From: Flaviramulus sp. | GTDB lineage: Bacteria > Bacteroidota > Bacteroidia > Flavobacteriales > Flavobacteriaceae | Direction: 5' to 3' | Assembly (NCBI GenBank): GCA_030731745.1 | Contig: JANQTJ010000021.1 | Coordinates: forward strand, 1 to 47,543 | Length of the DNA: 47,543 nucleotides | Shown here: positions 16,508-25,271 of the stretch, piece by piece | Layout: each line of letters begins with the position of its first letter | Position numbering within the stretch: the first letter of the stretch is position 1 | Translations under genes and position numbers: made by a program | The notes under the pieces: generated by a model | Told to the model about the DNA's origin: nothing | What the model saw: the letters and a program-made list of their open reading frames with translations, nothing else | Database searches by the model: none

Positions 16508-17335
16508 TTACAGTTGAATACCGAAACCTTGTAAGCCACTTTCATCAGCTGGTAAAATTTCGGTATTGTCCCAAATACCTGTTATTATAGTTCTGGCGTA
16601 TTCTTCAGGTAATAATCCGTTTTGCATCAGGTTATTCGTTAATTTATAATTGTAATTTAAAGTATGATGTTTATATTCTAAAACACCTTTTTTATCATTT
16701 AAAATAGCATACCAAACTAATGGTGTTCCATCGTTTGCAGGCATGCCAATAACGCCAGGGTTTAGCCAAAGTTTATCCCTTTTTGAGTCGCAAAAAGGCA
16801 AACCACAATGACCTCCAATAACGACATCGTAATTATTAACTTCAAAATTGGGTGCTTTTATCTCCCACGGTGTTGATTTAAATATGAATTCTGAAGTGTT
16901 AAAATATGACCCATGAACTACCAAAACTTTTTTTCTAGCATAGTTAAAAGTGATATGGTCTGGCAGTGTTTTTACAAAATCTATTGAATTTTTAGAAAGT
17001 TGACTTTGCGCATAAGGATACCATTGTTGTGAAAAACCGTCGCATCTCGATCCTTTTCTAAAATCGCATCCGCAATCTTCTGCGCCCTCACGAAGTTGAA
17101 TTTCAACATTACCTGCAATACTTTTAGGTTCCCAAATTTTAAATAGTTGAACAGTTTCTTCGGGTTGTGCACAATAACCAACAATATCGCCCGTGCAAAT
17201 ACAATTTTCTGGGGCAATATTTTCTTTTTCTGCGAGGTGTTTCATAGCTTCCAAAGCTTGCAAATTACTATATACACCTCCAAAAAGCAGGATTTTCCCT
17301 GATAGGGTTCCTAAATAATCTATTTTTTTATCCAT
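16508..17335 (-). CDS. Degenerate Cys-rich calcineurin-like (metallophosphoesterase-fold) protein
   Basis: A 275-residue protein; the ATG at 17335 is chosen because it overlaps the symporter's 3' end by 16 bp and gives a normal N-terminus, while an upstream start would run 140 bp into the symporter. The fold is recognisable from CTGDIVGYC, GNVE, VVHGS and GGHCGLPF. The first metal motif, normally SDIHGN, reads GGVYSN, so the Asp and His are gone; GNHE reads GNVE, and the terminal GHTH reads GHCG. It has eight cysteines (45, 47, 55, 88, 90, 98, 177, 182). A normal dinuclear metal centre looks unlikely. Thiol binding of arsenic is possible but is inference. Confidence 0.8.
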   Translation of the reverse strand: MDKKIDYLGTLSGKILLFGGVYSNLQALEAMKHLAEKENIAPENCICTGDIVGYCAQPEETVQLFKIWEPKSIAGNVEIQLREGAEDCGCDFRKGSRCDGFSQQWYPYAQSQLSKNSIDFVKTLPDHITFNYARKKVLVVHGSYFNTSEFIFKSTPWEIKAPNFEVNNYDVVIGGHCGLPFCDSKRDKLWLNPGVIGMPANDGTPLVWYAILNDKKGVLEYKHHTLNYNYKLTNNLMQNGLLPEEYARTIITGIWDNTEILPADESGLQGFGIQL

Positions 17336-18654
17336 GATGGTATAAAATATAAAAGAATACAACTTAAAATACCCCACATATTTACCCAAAGTAAATCGGC
17401 GTATTTGCCATCTGTAAATATGAGTGATTTTGGGAATATTCCTAAAACTAAAATAAAACCAAAAACCAAACCGCAAACCACACTCAAATAAAAACTAATT
17501 TTAGGTGCTTTAGTATTCCAAAATAAAAACACGGGTGTTAAGCCAATAACCATGGTGCCCGAAATGGTGGTTGCTGATAAAATTTCGGCATTTAAGAAAA
17601 CAGGAAGCGTTCCTAAAATAGCTATGGCTACCATAGATGCTCTGCCAAACGTTAAGTTTTTACCCATATTTAAATCTATTGCTAATAGTTTTGAAAATGA
17701 CGAAAATGTAGAGTCTAAAGTTGATGCTGCCGAGGTAATCATTATAAAATTTATGACCAAAAGTATTACCACTCCAAAGGCTTTGCCAACTTCTACAGCA
17801 GCCTGCCCTTGCATGCCTTGGGTTTGAGCGTAAACGCCAACCATACTAAAGAGAACAATGCTAAAAGCTCCTAAAAGGCTTGCCAATAAAAAACTTTTAC
17901 GAGTTACTTTTGGAGAACTTATAAAAGCTCTGTCTGTTAAAACTGGGTCGTGAAAAGGATAGCTAAAGGACTGTATGATGGCTGCAAAAAACAAATTTAA
18001 ACCCAACTCAAAACTCCAAGTTCCAGAGGTTACAACATCTATAGTTGAAAAATGATCTAAAGAAAAAATATGATATAAGATAATTATTAATAATACTGAA
18101 AACAATCCCATTTGAATCACATCCGTAAAAATAGAACTGCTCAATCCGCCTTTTATAGCATACGCTAAAGTTAATAATGTAAATAAAATAATGGACCAAT
18201 AGTAAGGTTCACTGCCTTGAGCACCAAAAAAACTACCAATAACCATGGTGTTGCTCCAAACCTCATTAAATAAACGAATGGCGATTAAAATAGAAAATAG
18301 CGCCATAGCACCTTTTCCGAATTTTGTAGTTAAAAACTGATGAATACTATTAAAACCTCCTTTAACGCGTATTTGATAAATTAAAACTCCAGCAACTGCA
18401 AATGATAAATAATAACCTGCATAAGCCACACCGCCAACAATACCGTAATCAAGCCCTAGGTTTGCTGCGTTAGTAATGCTTTTTGCGAAAATCCAAGAAA
18501 TTATTAGGCTTCCTGTTAATACAAAAGTATTGGGTGCTTTAAGCCTTTTTGTGGCTTTAAAGAATTGATTTCTAGATTTTGCATAGGGAGAAATTAAAAA
18601 GAGTATTAAACTCGATACAATTATTAAACTCCATTGCCAGTTTATTAGTTCCAT
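17320..18654 (-). CDS. Sodium:solute symporter (SSF family)
   Basis: A 444-residue polytopic inner-membrane protein with about 12-13 hydrophobic helices, shorter than most SSF transporters (around 480-550). SSF features include the Gly-rich GLDYGIVGGVAYAGYY region after helix 2 and AIKGGLSSSIFTDVIQ, the well-conserved G-G-x-x-x-x-x-T-D-x-x-Q segment. The later TSAASTLDSTFSS stretch corresponds to the Na2-site serine/threonine helix. It starts 6 bp after SusD and overlaps the Cys-rich phosphoesterase-like gene by 16 bp. SusC/SusD plus a sodium symporter in one operon forms a complete import route across both membranes; the cargo is inferred to be an arsenical, nucleoside or sugar. Confidence 0.82.
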   Translation of the reverse strand: MELINWQWSLIIVSSLILFLISPYAKSRNQFFKATKRLKAPNTFVLTGSLIISWIFAKSITNAANLGLDYGIVGGVAYAGYYLSFAVAGVLIYQIRVKGGFNSIHQFLTTKFGKGAMALFSILIAIRLFNEVWSNTMVIGSFFGAQGSEPYYWSIILFTLLTLAYAIKGGLSSSIFTDVIQMGLFSVLLIIILYHIFSLDHFSTIDVVTSGTWSFELGLNLFFAAIIQSFSYPFHDPVLTDRAFISSPKVTRKSFLLASLLGAFSIVLFSMVGVYAQTQGMQGQAAVEVGKAFGVVILLVINFIMITSAASTLDSTFSSFSKLLAIDLNMGKNLTFGRASMVAIAILGTLPVFLNAEILSATTISGTMVIGLTPVFLFWNTKAPKISFYLSVVCGLVFGFILVLGIFPKSLIFTDGKYADLLWVNMWGILSCILLYFIPSWIKK

Positions 18655-18660
18655 AATGTC

Positions 18661-20100
18661 TTATTCATCCCACCAAACAGGACTATCTATACTATTATCG
18701 TTAGTGTTATTAGCTGCGCGGTTATAGTTTTCAGTATTTAAAGTGGCTTCTTCAGCAGGATAGGGCATACGTACAGGAATTACATTGTTGTTTAAACTTG
18801 CTGAAATAGTTCTTAATTCGGGAAAACCAGTGCGACGATATTCCACCCAACCGTCATAACCGTTAATAATATTTGCAATCCATTTTTGGGTAATTATTTG
18901 TTGTAATGGTGTTGTTCCAGAAGCGTTAAAAGCAGCGTTACTAGTTAAGTAATCTGACGGTAAATCAGTATTCCAATACTCAAAAGCTAAAGCAACTCCA
19001 GATTCATAAAGTTGCTGAGCATCTGCCAATATTAAATTTTTTGAAGCGGCTTCTGCAAAAGCAAAGTGCACTTCCCAAGCGGTTATAAAATTAGCGTCTA
19101 AAGTAGAGGTGTCTTCTCTAAAAGGGGTTCCTGCTAAAGAATAATTAGCTAATGTTAACGACGTAGATGTGGCGTCTATACCATTTAATAAGCCATTGAA
19201 TTCGCCTGAATTCGAATTAGAAAAGGGTCTGAATAAGGTATTTATTCTTGTGTCGTTTAAGCCAACAAGAATATCTTCCATGGTTTCAGAAAGCACAAAA
19301 TTGTTAAAATCTCCGATTCGTAATTGTGCTAACCTGAAGCTGTTTGGGTCTGAATTAGTAAAATCGAAAACCGCATTTTGACTATTGATTTTAATATAAT
19401 TTCCAGCATCAAAAATAGACTGTAAATCTAATGAAACATCTACTTTGCCAGAAATACGCACTAAATATTTAACCTTTAATGAGTTTGCGAATCGTACCCA
19501 AGCTTGTAAATCGCCATTAAATAAAATATCGCCTTCAAGTGGTATGGCATCATTGTAGTTTTCAATGGCTTCAATGCCTTTATCTAAGTTATCCAAAATA
19601 CCGCCTTCATTTAAGTAAATGTCTTCTTGAGCATCATATACTGGTGTTACTGTTTTGTTGATGCCATCAAAAGCTTCAAAATAAGGAGCATCACCAAATA
19701 AATCGGTTAATCCTCCTGCCATATAAGCCTTTAAAATAAGCGCTGGACCTTCATAAACTTTTAAAGCATCAACGGTTCTGGACTGATTCAGAATAATTTC
19801 ATTATCACGTAAATTAGTGTAAAACACAGGCCAAGGGTTGCCACCTAATTGTGGTGATTTTAAGGCGTGTCTGTCAAATAAATTAAAATCTAATGCGGTA
19901 CGATGTTGGGCTAACAAATCACCAGCTACAAAACCCTCGTAACTCATTTCTTCACCAAAATTATAAATGACTTGGCGCAACAATAAACTAGGTTGCACCG
20001 AAACGGGAGCATTCGGGTTTGTGTTAATCTCTTCGAAGTCTTTGGTACAACTTGTGGTAACAAGACTTAAAATGGTTAGTATGTATAATATGTTTTTCAT
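18661..20100 (-). CDS. SusD/RagB-family outer-membrane lipoprotein
   Basis: A 479-residue surface lipoprotein with a signal peptide and lipobox at about Cys18 (LVTTSC), followed by the TKDFEEINTNPNAP start typical of SusD-like proteins. Further marks are the LRDNEIILNQ helix region, the Gly/Asp-rich LTDLFGDAPYFEAF segment and the C-terminal NGYDGWVEYRRTGFPEL block. SusD proteins cap a SusC channel and bind the cargo before TonB-driven import. It follows SusC by 37 bp, a gap that contains a perfect hairpin. Its cargo cannot be read from the sequence; its place in the arsenosugar block is the only hint. Confidence 0.88.
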   Translation of the reverse strand: MKNILYILTILSLVTTSCTKDFEEINTNPNAPVSVQPSLLLRQVIYNFGEEMSYEGFVAGDLLAQHRTALDFNLFDRHALKSPQLGGNPWPVFYTNLRDNEIILNQSRTVDALKVYEGPALILKAYMAGGLTDLFGDAPYFEAFDGINKTVTPVYDAQEDIYLNEGGILDNLDKGIEAIENYNDAIPLEGDILFNGDLQAWVRFANSLKVKYLVRISGKVDVSLDLQSIFDAGNYIKINSQNAVFDFTNSDPNSFRLAQLRIGDFNNFVLSETMEDILVGLNDTRINTLFRPFSNSNSGEFNGLLNGIDATSTSLTLANYSLAGTPFREDTSTLDANFITAWEVHFAFAEAASKNLILADAQQLYESGVALAFEYWNTDLPSDYLTSNAAFNASGTTPLQQIITQKWIANIINGYDGWVEYRRTGFPELRTISASLNNNVIPVRMPYPAEEATLNTENYNRAANNTNDNSIDSPVWWDE

Positions 20101-20112
20101 AAATATATTTTC

Positions 20113-20132
20113 ATTTCCGTGAAAACGGAAAT
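20113..20132 (-). repeat. Intergenic hairpin between susC and susD
   Basis: A perfect 8-bp stem, ATTTCCGT with ACGGAAAT, around a 4-nt loop (TTTC on the transcribed minus strand). It fills most of the 37-bp gap between the SusC stop and the SusD start. No T-run follows, so it is unlikely to be a full terminator. It could be an RNA-processing or stability element that sets the SusC:SusD ratio. Confidence 0.6.
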
Positions 20133-20137
20133 CTTTC

Positions 20138-23100
20138 TTAAAAATTAAACCCTGCTTTAAAACCGAAACTACGTGTGGTAGCGTAACTTAAATCTTCAAC
20201 ACCACTAACAAAGCCGTTGCCTTGAACAGCTATTTGTTCGGGGTCAAAATGTGGGTTTTCTGTAATGGCAAATAAGTTGTTTCCTGTTAGAGAAAGGCTT
20301 AAATCGGCATCTTTACTTAAACCTAAAAAACCTTGTTTCAACTTGAAATTATAACCAATAGAAAACTGACGTAACTTTAAAAAAGAAGCATCATAAACGT
20401 TGTTTTCTTCGTGGTTTCTATCATAAAATTGTCTGTAAAAACTTTCTGCTGAGACAGCTACTGTATTTGGTTGCCCAGTATTGATGTTAACACCGGTTGC
20501 GACAATACCTGCTTCTGGTCTAAAAGCAGTTTCTGCTAATTGCCCACCAACGTTGCCTAACGCTCGTGTTCGAGATACAATTTCTCCGCCTTGTCTCCAA
20601 TCAAATAAGAAACTAAAATTCCAATTTTTATAGTTGAAGTTATTATTCCATCCCAATGTGAAATCAGGATTGTAATTTCCTAGTTTTTGTAAATTATTAT
20701 CGGCAATTAAGCGCCCATTATCATCTACTAAAAATGCGCCATTTTCATTTTTAGAATATCCTGTACCGTAAAAATCGCCAATACGCCCGCCTTCTTCTAC
20801 TTGAAACCAAACGGTTTGGTTGGCACTATCATAAATTCTACTAAAAGCTAAGGTTAAACGCCCATCGTTTTGTGGTAAGTTCTCAATAGTAGAGCGGTTT
20901 GTAGCAAAGTTAAATGTGGTGTTCCATTGGAAATTTTCATTTTTTAGGGGCGTTATGCCCAAGACAATTTCAACACCTTGAGTATTGACTTCGCCACCAT
21001 TAATTACTTGTTGGTTATACCCTGAAGAAATAGCAATTGGTAGTGAAATAATTTGGTCTTTAGTTGTGGCATTGTAATATGTAACATCAAAATTTAAACG
21101 GTCTTTAAAAAAACGTAAATCTGCACCCAACTCATAATTTGTGGTTTGTTCGGGTTTTAAATTCGCATTATGAATAAAGTTCTGGTTGCTAAAAGTTGGT
21201 TGTCCGTTAAAAGGCGTTTGCGACACAAAAGCACCAGATGTTTGGTAGGCGCCCGTATCATTTCCAACTTGCGCGATATTGGCGCGTAATTTTGCAAATG
21301 AAAAAACAGTTGGTAATTTGGTTACATTAGATAAAATAAAACTGGAAGAAGCCGATGGATAGAAAAACGACGCACCATCTACTGAAAAGGGTGTTGCTAG
21401 TGCACTAGACCAATCATTTCTTCCAGTAACATCTAAAAACAAATAGTTTTTGTAACCTAATTTTGCAATTCCATAAAATGAGTTGATACGTTTTTCGCTT
21501 TCAAACTGAAAGACCTCAATAGGTGAGGCGGCATTATTTAAGCTAAATATTCCTGGTTGTGCTAAGTTTACGGTTTGAGATTGTTTTGTGGAAGCTGTTT
21601 GGTTTAAACGATTTCCACCTAGCGCGATATCAACAGAAAAATTGCCAAAACCATTGTTATAATTTACCAAGAAATCGGTATTAACTTCTCTATAAACTAC
21701 ATCATGCTCTGCATAACCTCCATTTTTAAAACGATTACTACTAAAATTGCGTCTATATTGTCTGGTTTCGCTGCTGTAATCCATACCGGTTCTAATATGG
21801 GCACTAATATGTTTTGTAATTTGCTGTTGTAATTTAATGTTTCCAAAAATTCTATCGCGGTTAAAGGAATTTCTGTTTTCTAAAAGAATAAAATAAGGAT
21901 TATCAAAAAACGTATAGTTAAACGAGTATTGTTGAATCCCTTCCAACCCTGGCTGCCAATAATCTTTTAAATTATTAATGTTTAAAGAACGAGGTCCCCA
22001 AGCTACTAAGGAATAGTTTACATTTTCACTACCATATCCATTTGAGGGTCTGTTATCACTACTTGAATTTACATAACTAAAGGATGTAGATACCTCTGTT
22101 TTGTTAGAAGGCTTGAAATTGAGTTTTGTACTCACGGTTTGCCTATCTAAATTTACACCTGGAATTATAGATTCGCTTCTTAAATCCGTAAACGATAAGC
22201 GATAATTACCCGTATCAAAACCGTTGGAAATAGCAATATTATTTATAGTGGTTGAACCTGTTTTATAAAAATCTTTTAAGTTATCTGGGTTTGATAAAAA
22301 TGGAGTTGGGGTAATTGATAAACTGTTGTAAAGTGATGTGTCTCCGCCACGAACAAAAGTACCATCTGCCAATTGTACAGGACTATCAAATTGTGGTACC
22401 AAATTACCAACATCTAAACGTGGTCCCCACGAATAGGTGATATTATCACTAACGCCACCACCAAGGCCATCTACAAATTCAAAAACACCAGATTGCCCTT
22501 GGCCGTATTCGTTTTGAAAATCTGGAAGTTTAAAAGCAGAATCAACGGTTATGGCTGTGTTAACATTAACACTAAATCCTTTCTTTTTACTGCCATCTTT
22601 AGTTTTAATAACGATGACTCCGTTTGATGCTCTGGTGCCGTAAAGTGCCGCAGCACTCGCGCCTTTTAATACCGTAACCGATTCAATATCATCAGGATTT
22701 ACTTCCATAGCACCGTTTCCAAAATCTATTTCTTGAAACCCAGCTGCAGCTTCGTTAGTAAAATTGAAAACCGTTTCATTGTTAATGGGGATGCCATCAA
22801 TAACAAAAAGCGGATTATTATTTGAAAAAGAGGCTTCCCCACGAATGGTTATTTTAGAAGAAGACCCCACGCCTGTAGCACCTTGGGTAACGGTAACGCC
22901 CGCTAATTTTCCTTGAAGGTTATCCAAGAAATTAACGGTTTTTACTTTGGTTAAACTTTCAGATTTTATAGCTTGAACTGCATATCCTAACTCTTTAGTT
23001 TCTCGCTCTAATCCTAATGCGGTTATAATCACTTCATCTAGGGCAGAAACATCTTCTATTAACGCAATGTTTATGGTTGTTTTATTCCCAACAGTAATAA

Positions 23101-23329
23101 GTTGGTTTTTGTAACCCAGAAATGAAAATTTTAGTTGACTTGTTTGTGATGGAATCTCAATAGAATAGTACCCGTTTTCATCGCTAATGGTGCCGTTTGT
23201 ATTGTTAGTTATATTAACAAAAGGTAAAGGCCCGTTATCCTTAGAATCGGTAACTCGACCAGTAATAGTAATTTGAGCATGACTTAAACCAAATATAGTT
23301 AGCATCAAGCATAATATAATGTACTTCAT
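20138..23329 (-). CDS. SusC/RagA-family TonB-dependent outer-membrane transporter
   Basis: A 1063-residue receptor with a signal peptide (to about residue 18) and an N-terminal CarboxypepD_reg-like domain (about residues 20-105; GRVTDSKDNGPLPFVNI). A plug domain follows (about 115-245) with the SusC marks LAGVTVTQGATGVGSSS, RGEASFSNNNPLFVIDG and GASAAALYGTRASNGV, and then a 22-stranded barrel ending in FKAGFNF. SusC proteins pull large or scarce ligands through the outer membrane using TonB energy; ExbB-ExbD-TonB genes lie at 32183-34126. It starts 56 bp after a TIGR04282-type gene and precedes SusD. A receptor inside an arsenosugar operon suggests uptake of an organoarsenical or its precursor. 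Confidence 0.9.
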   Translation of the reverse strand: MKYIILCLMLTIFGLSHAQITITGRVTDSKDNGPLPFVNITNNTNGTISDENGYYSIEIPSQTSQLKFSFLGYKNQLITVGNKTTINIALIEDVSALDEVIITALGLERETKELGYAVQAIKSESLTKVKTVNFLDNLQGKLAGVTVTQGATGVGSSSKITIRGEASFSNNNPLFVIDGIPINNETVFNFTNEAAAGFQEIDFGNGAMEVNPDDIESVTVLKGASAAALYGTRASNGVIVIKTKDGSKKKGFSVNVNTAITVDSAFKLPDFQNEYGQGQSGVFEFVDGLGGGVSDNITYSWGPRLDVGNLVPQFDSPVQLADGTFVRGGDTSLYNSLSITPTPFLSNPDNLKDFYKTGSTTINNIAISNGFDTGNYRLSFTDLRSESIIPGVNLDRQTVSTKLNFKPSNKTEVSTSFSYVNSSSDNRPSNGYGSENVNYSLVAWGPRSLNINNLKDYWQPGLEGIQQYSFNYTFFDNPYFILLENRNSFNRDRIFGNIKLQQQITKHISAHIRTGMDYSSETRQYRRNFSSNRFKNGGYAEHDVVYREVNTDFLVNYNNGFGNFSVDIALGGNRLNQTASTKQSQTVNLAQPGIFSLNNAASPIEVFQFESEKRINSFYGIAKLGYKNYLFLDVTGRNDWSSALATPFSVDGASFFYPSASSSFILSNVTKLPTVFSFAKLRANIAQVGNDTGAYQTSGAFVSQTPFNGQPTFSNQNFIHNANLKPEQTTNYELGADLRFFKDRLNFDVTYYNATTKDQIISLPIAISSGYNQQVINGGEVNTQGVEIVLGITPLKNENFQWNTTFNFATNRSTIENLPQNDGRLTLAFSRIYDSANQTVWFQVEEGGRIGDFYGTGYSKNENGAFLVDDNGRLIADNNLQKLGNYNPDFTLGWNNNFNYKNWNFSFLFDWRQGGEIVSRTRALGNVGGQLAETAFRPEAGIVATGVNINTGQPNTVAVSAESFYRQFYDRNHEENNVYDASFLKLRQFSIGYNFKLKQGFLGLSKDADLSLSLTGNNLFAITENPHFDPEQIAVQGNGFVSGVEDLSYATTRSFGFKAGFNF

Positions 23330-23356
23330 TTATATGATAAAAAAATTAATAAGTGT

Positions 23357-23374
23357 ATCTGATATTAATCAGAT
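23357..23374. repeat. Palindrome in the susC leader
   Basis: Perfect 7-bp arms, ATCTGAT and ATCAGAT, separated by ATTA. It lies 28 bp upstream of the SusC start and 10 bp after the stop of the preceding transferase gene. The size and symmetry fit an operator for a dimeric regulator, or a small leader hairpin. No arsR-like regulator gene is in the window. Confidence 0.5.
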
Positions 23375-23384
23375 TTAAAGAGTT

Positions 23385-24068
23385 TTATAAATGAAGAAAT
23401 GCAGGCGAACCTTTGTTGAATTGTAGATTTAATATGAAGTTTTCAATAGTAATAAAATGATAATAGGTAATCTTTTTTACACTTGAAAACGATTGAAGTA
23501 AAAGTGTTTTTATCTTTGTTGAAAGGGTTTTGTAACTCTCAAGAACTAGTTTAATATCTGAGGCAGTATCAATATCTGTTAATATTTCTAGATAAGTGAT
23601 ATTTATTTTTTTAGAAGCTTTTAATTTGGAAATACTTCTGTTTAAGTTAGAGGTTTGCCAGGGTAATTTTAAAAAGGTTTCTTTGTTAAATTGTGATTTT
23701 TTGAGTCCCATTAAATAGAAACCTCCATCGGTTGATGGTCCCAAAACAATGCTGTGTTTTTGAAGTTTTTCAACCGTTTTTAAAATGTGTTTAGAAGTTA
23801 GGTGTGGCGTATCATTTCCTATAGTAATAACCGTATTAAAACCTAAATTGTAAACAGATTGGATGGCATTTGTAAAACGCTCTCCAAAGGAATTACCAAT
23901 TTGTTGTTTTTCAGAAAAAAGAAAATAAGGTATTCCTGTTTTTTTTGCAATATTTAAAGTGTGCTTGTTTAAAGTTTCAAACAAACTTCTACTAGAAAAA
24001 GATTTTGAAATAATCTCTTTCTCGGCTGAATTAGCAAAAATTAATATGGCAGTTTTACTTTCTTTCAT
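23385..24068 (-). CDS. TIGR04282/DUF2064-type transferase, diverged copy
   Basis: A 227-residue relative of the protein at 15358-15990. The core is kept: TVITIGNDTPHLTSKHI aligns with the GSDLPDIS loop, STDGGFYLMGL with AEDGGYYLIGL, and TDIDT with NDIDT. The N-terminal nucleotide-binding signature KTRLAK is not present; the matching region reads FANSAEKEIISKSF. It also has an extra basic C-terminal tail of about 40 residues. It starts 3 bp after ArsS, so it is co-translated with it. The loss of the signature suggests a changed donor, or a regulatory or partner role beside the canonical copy. Confidence 0.72.
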   Translation of the reverse strand: MKESKTAILIFANSAEKEIISKSFSSRSLFETLNKHTLNIAKKTGIPYFLFSEKQQIGNSFGERFTNAIQSVYNLGFNTVITIGNDTPHLTSKHILKTVEKLQKHSIVLGPSTDGGFYLMGLKKSQFNKETFLKLPWQTSNLNRSISKLKASKKINITYLEILTDIDTASDIKLVLESYKTLSTKIKTLLLQSFSSVKKITYYHFITIENFILNLQFNKGSPAFLHL

Positions 24069-24071
24069 ATT

Positions 24072-25127
24072 TTATGCAACAACACCCTGACAACTGCTGC
24101 CTGCGCCTGCGGTACAGCCATAGCAATGTTGAGATATTACAATATTTCGACCTTCTAATAAGTCTTCATTATATTCTGAAATATGCTGAGATTTTCCATT
24201 TACTGGAAGTTGAAGCATTTGATTAAAATCGCAATCGAATAAATAACCATCCCAACTTACAGAAAGTGTGTTGGTGCACATTACATTAGCTACAGCAGCC
24301 GGATTATAAGCTTCAACAAGTGAGTACATATAATCTTCGTAATTTTCTGAGGCGATTAAATAATCTAAAAATCTTGCAATTGGTAAATTTGTAATGGCAA
24401 ATAAATTATGAAACTGAATATCAAAATCTTCTTTAAGTGCCTTTTTGAAATCTTTTTCCATCGCCATTTGGTCACCTGGTAAAAAGGCACCCGATGGATT
24501 GTAAACCAAATCTAAACGTAAGTCGCTATCTTGCATGCCGTAGCCAACTGCGTTTAATTCTTGTAATGCTTTTATGGATTTATCAAAAACACCGTCGCCA
24601 CGCTGTTTATCTGTTTTTCCACGGGTCCAATGTGGCATGGAACTTACTACATGTACATTATGTTTTTTAAAAAACTCTGGTAAATCATAATACTTTTTAT
24701 TGGCTCTAATAATGGTTAAGTTAGAGCGCACGATAAAATCTTTAATACCGGCTTTGGCAGCTTCTTCAACAAACCATCTGAAATCTGGATTCATTTCTGG
24801 TGCTCCTCCTGTTAAATCTAAGGTGTGGGCTCCGGTATTTTTTATAACCTCCAAACATTGTCGCATGGTATCGCGCGTCATGATTTCTTTACGGTCTGGA
24901 CCAGCATCTACATGGCAATGGTCGCAAACTTGGTTACACATATAGCCCACATTAATTTGAAGAATTTCTAGCTTTTTTGCCTTAAGCGGAAATTGATTTG
25001 TTTCTGAAATTTTATTTTTAAAGGTTGGCAATTCGCCACTTTTAAAAATACCGTTAGATAGAATTTCTAACTGTCTATTGCTTTTTGCTAAATCGCTATT
25101 TCGTTTTTGTAGAGATTTTGTTGCCAT
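24072..25127 (-). CDS. arsS: Arsenosugar biosynthesis radical SAM protein ArsS
   Basis: A 351-residue radical SAM enzyme. The 4Fe-4S cluster ligands are C64, C68 and C71 (MCNQVCDHC), followed by the SAM-binding DLTGGAPEMNP near residue 104. The C-terminal part carries further cysteines, C284, C299, C335, C338 and C346, the last three in the family-typical HCYGCTAGAGSSC tail, which in some organisms contains selenocysteine. ArsS is known to join a 5'-deoxyadenosyl radical to dimethylarsenite, giving 5'-deoxy-5'-dimethylarsinoyl-adenosine, the committed precursor of arsenosugars. It precedes the diverged TIGR04282 gene by 3 bp. No methyltransferase (arsM) to supply dimethylarsenite is visible nearby. 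Confidence 0.9.
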   Translation of the reverse strand: MATKSLQKRNSDLAKSNRQLEILSNGIFKSGELPTFKNKISETNQFPLKAKKLEILQINVGYMCNQVCDHCHVDAGPDRKEIMTRDTMRQCLEVIKNTGAHTLDLTGGAPEMNPDFRWFVEEAAKAGIKDFIVRSNLTIIRANKKYYDLPEFFKKHNVHVVSSMPHWTRGKTDKQRGDGVFDKSIKALQELNAVGYGMQDSDLRLDLVYNPSGAFLPGDQMAMEKDFKKALKEDFDIQFHNLFAITNLPIARFLDYLIASENYEDYMYSLVEAYNPAAVANVMCTNTLSVSWDGYLFDCDFNQMLQLPVNGKSQHISEYNEDLLEGRNIVISQHCYGCTAGAGSSCQGVVA

Positions 25128-25182
25128 TAATTATATTTTACTAATCTATAGTTATTACGATAAAAATTGGAGTTCTGGTTTT

Positions 25183-25264
25183 GCGTTAGGGATTGAACGG
25201 TTTGTTTGAGCTCCCCGACAGTAAGAGGGAGCGAGTAGTGAAAGCCCGACCCTTGTGGAAACGC
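25183..25264. repeat. GC-rich structured intergenic element of flavobacterial type
   Basis: An 82-bp GC-rich island in an AT-rich gap. It begins GCGTTAGGGATTGAA and ends GCCCGACCCTTGTGGAAACGC, so the outer GCGTT and AACGC can pair, as can AGGG with CCCT. A central hairpin has the perfect stem GCTCCC/GGGAGC (25209-25232 region). From memory, the same start and end with a variable middle recur as dispersed intergenic elements in many Flavobacteriaceae genomes, and may relate to the Rfam Flavo-1 RNA family; I cannot verify this here. It lies between arsS and the AhpD-like gene. Confidence 0.6.
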
Positions 25265-25271
25265 CCAAATA

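Noticed and set aside
17336-17476. Longer N-terminus for the Cys-rich calcineurin-fold protein
   Set aside because: The extra 47 residues are antisense-like aromatic sequence within the symporter gene; the ATG at 17335 gives a normal start.
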